Below, piece after piece: positions 7,934-9,338 of a DNA stretch of 9,338 nt. The stretch is taken from positions 1 through 9,338 of the forward strand of contig DSDS01000139.1 in assembly GCA_011048585.1 (NCBI GenBank), read 5' to 3'. The translations under genes were made by a program, and so were the position numbers. Every line of letters starts with the position of its first letter. Position 1 is the stretch's first letter. A model generated the notes under the pieces. That model was not told the DNA's origin. It saw only the letters and a program-made list of their open reading frames with translations, and made no database searches. The DNA comes from Desulfurivibrio alkaliphilus (lineage in GTDB: Bacteria > Desulfobacterota > Desulfobulbia > Desulfobulbales > Desulfurivibrionaceae).

Positions 7934-8995
7934 TCAGTTCAGGCGCACCGTGGCCTGACGCAGGAGATGGTCGGCCAGCACCAGGGTCACCATGGCCTCG
8001 CAAACCGGGATGATCCGGGGGATTGCCGAAATATCGTGGCGGCCGCCGATTTTAATGGTTACTGGTTCATTCCGCCGATTGATGGTCCGCTGCTCCTTGG
8101 CGACGGATGGAATCGGCTTTACCGCCACCCGGGCAATGATCTCGTCGCCGTTGGAGATTCCGGCCAGAATGCCGCCGGAGTTGTTGCCGCCAAAGCCGCC
8201 GGGCTCGATGGGGTCGTTGTTTTGCGAACCGGTGAGGGTGGCGGCGGCGAAGCCGGCCCCGATCTCCACCCCCTTGACCGCGCCGATGGACATCAAGGCT
8301 CCGGCCAGCTCGGCGTCCAGCTTGTCGAATACCGGCTCGCCCAGACCAGCCGGACAACCCCGCACCGCGATCTCGACGATCCCCCCCAGGGAATCGCCCT
8401 GGCGGCGGACCTCGTCGATCCTGGCGATCATGCGGGCGGCGGCGGCGTTGTCGGGGCAGAAGAGAGGGTTTTCCCCGATCTCCGCCAGGTTGCGCCGGTC
8501 AACGGTTATTCCGCCCAGCATAACGGTGTAGGCGCGGACCTTGATCCCTTCCCGGGCCAGGAGCTTGCCGGCCACCGCCCCGGCGGCCACCCGGGCCGCG
8601 GTTTCCCGGGCCGAGGCCCGCCCCCCCCCCCGATGATCGCGGAGGCCGTATTTCTGCTGGTAGGTGATGTCGCCATGGCCGGGGCGGTAGATATCCCGGA
8701 GGTGGTCGTAGGATTTGCTGTGGGCGTCCCGGTTCAAGATCACCAGGCTGATGGGGGTGCCGGTGGTGCGGCCCTCGAAGACCCCCGAGAGGATCTCCAC
8801 CCGGTCCGACTCCTTGCGCGGGGTGGCGGCCGGGCCGCCCTGGCCGGGCCGCCGGCGGTCCAGGCAGCTCTGGATATCCGCCGCCTCCAGCTCCAGGCCG
8901 GGCGGGCAGCCGTCGATCACCACACCCAGGCCGCTGCCGTGGGACTCTCCCCAGGTGGTGACCTGAAAGACTTTACCGAAGGTGTTGCCTGCCAT
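7934..8995 (-). CDS. aroC: Chorismate synthase
   Basis: AroC catalyses the last step of the shikimate pathway, converting 5-enolpyruvylshikimate 3-phosphate to chorismate by trans-1,4-elimination of phosphate, with reduced FMN as cofactor, in the cytoplasm. The 353-residue length is typical. The N-terminal signature MAGNTFGKVF...TTWGESHG is intact (His19), as are RPGHGDITYQQKYG and the family signature GGGRASARETAARVAAGA starting at residue 123. The C-terminal region has GSQNNDPIE and the GGNNSGGILAGISNG stretch common to the family. ATG start with a reasonable ribosome binding site. An odd point is that the codons for Arg122-Gly-Gly-Gly125 form an unbroken run of eleven G on the coding strand. 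It follows aroK closely, so the two are probably co-transcribed. Confidence 0.98.
   Translation of the reverse strand: MAGNTFGKVFQVTTWGESHGSGLGVVIDGCPPGLELEAADIQSCLDRRRPGQGGPAATPRKESDRVEILSGVFEGRTTGTPISLVILNRDAHSKSYDHLRDIYRPGHGDITYQQKYGLRDHRGGGRASARETAARVAAGAVAGKLLAREGIKVRAYTVMLGGITVDRRNLAEIGENPLFCPDNAAAARMIARIDEVRRQGDSLGGIVEIAVRGCPAGLGEPVFDKLDAELAGALMSIGAVKGVEIGAGFAAATLTGSQNNDPIEPGGFGGNNSGGILAGISNGDEIIARVAVKPIPSVAKEQRTINRRNEPVTIKIGGRHDISAIPRIIPVCEAMVTLVLADHLLRQATVRLN
8621..8631. repeat. Homopolymer tract C11 (G11 on the coding strand of aroC)
   Basis: Eleven consecutive C on the + strand, read as G11 in the aroC coding strand across the conserved Arg-Gly-Gly-Gly. Gain or loss of one base would frameshift aroC after about one third of its length. 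It may be a slippage hotspot or a site of sequencing error; in this copy the frame is intact. Confidence 0.85.
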
Positions 8996-9002
8996 TGCGC
9001 TG

Positions 9003-9007
9003 TTCCT
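9003..9007 (-). promoter_or_regulatory. Ribosome binding site of aroC
   Basis: AGGAA on the minus strand, 7 nt upstream of the aroC ATG at 8995, within the short aroK-aroC spacer. It supports the chosen start and separate initiation on a shared transcript. Confidence 0.6.
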
Positions 9008-9014
9008 GTTTATG

Positions 9015-9338
9015 TTAAGGGCCGCCTTGGGGGCCCATTTTTTCGATGATCAGCCCGGCGATAACCGCCGGCCCCAAAGTGGTGGTGTCGATGGCCAGAT
9101 CGGCGGTTTGGCGGTAGAGTTTTTCCCGCTGGGCCAGCACCTCATCGATCTCGGCCAACAAACCCTGATCGGTGAGGGCCGGCCGCTGCCGGGAACTGAC
9201 CGGATCGGCACTGAGTCGGGCGGCGATGGCGGCGGGATCGGCCCGCAGCCAGACCACCAGACTCCCTTGCCTCAGTGCCGGCCACACCTCCCGGTGCAGC
9301 ACGGCCCCACCCCCGGTGGCCACCACCAGCCGATGGCG
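9015..9338 (-). CDS. aroK: Shikimate kinase, C-terminal part (5' end outside window)
   Basis: Shikimate kinase phosphorylates shikimate at the 3-hydroxyl with ATP, two steps before chorismate. The frame is open to the right edge, so the GTG at 9326 is an internal valine and about 107 residues are visible of the usual 165-180. The N-terminal P-loop is outside the window. What can be seen is the VVATGGGAVL motif of the shikimate-binding site, a VVWLRADP strand and turn, the lid region with SSRQRPAL supplying the conserved Arg-Pro, and the C-terminal REKLYRQTADLAIDT stretch. It ends with TAA 19 bp before the aroC start, which supports an aroK-aroC operon. The symbol aroL would be equally possible; aroK is chosen by convention. 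Confidence 0.93.
   Translation of the reverse strand, partial: RHRLVVATGGGAVLHREVWPALRQGSLVVWLRADPAAIAARLSADPVSSRQRPALTDQGLLAEIDEVLAQREKLYRQTADLAIDTTTLGPAVIAGLIIEKMGPQGGP

Noticed and set aside
7904..9049. A 381-codon open frame on the + strand across aroC
   Set aside because: It is antisense to a complete, motif-rich chorismate synthase and passes through the C11 run as polyproline; it is a shadow frame.

Overview
This window is a GC-rich chromosomal segment of ordinary central and cell-envelope metabolism. I see no phage, IS, CRISPR, tRNA or rRNA genes. The gene set and protein styles suggest a Gram-negative anaerobe of the Desulfobacterota (former Deltaproteobacteria, Desulfobulbales-like). 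That placement is inferred from general resemblance of the glycogen synthase and the very large dikinase-like protein to proteins of that group, and was not tested by a search.

Layout. At the left edge, on the + strand, lies the C-terminal two thirds of uppP (undecaprenyl-diphosphatase). It converges on a run of minus-strand genes that fills the rest of the window. In transcription order (right to left) these are aroK (shikimate kinase, cut by the right edge), aroC (chorismate synthase), a 139-bp gap holding a 108-bp imperfect palindrome, a GT5 glycogen/starch synthase, gap (glyceraldehyde-3-phosphate dehydrogenase), and a 1415-residue protein. The last ends in the ATP-grasp and phosphohistidine domains of pyruvate phosphate dikinase (PPDK) but has no C-terminal PEP/pyruvate barrel.

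How the genes fit together. aroK and aroC are 17-20 bp apart and catalyse two steps of the shikimate pathway to chorismate, so they are probably co-transcribed. The glycogen synthase, gap and dikinase-like genes form a second carbon-storage/glycolysis-flavoured group with short spacers and no convincing terminators. Whether the two groups share one transcript depends on what the palindrome does.

Most interesting points: (1) the barrel-less dikinase with a roughly 900-residue helical N-terminal region of unknown function, next to glycogen synthase and GAPDH; (2) the long palindrome, which reaches into the upstream end of the longer glycogen synthase reading frame and shares a 12-bp motif with a third nearby copy; (3) an uninterrupted G11 tract inside the conserved signature of aroC; (4) loss of the usual N-terminal lysine of the KTGG motif in the glycogen synthase.
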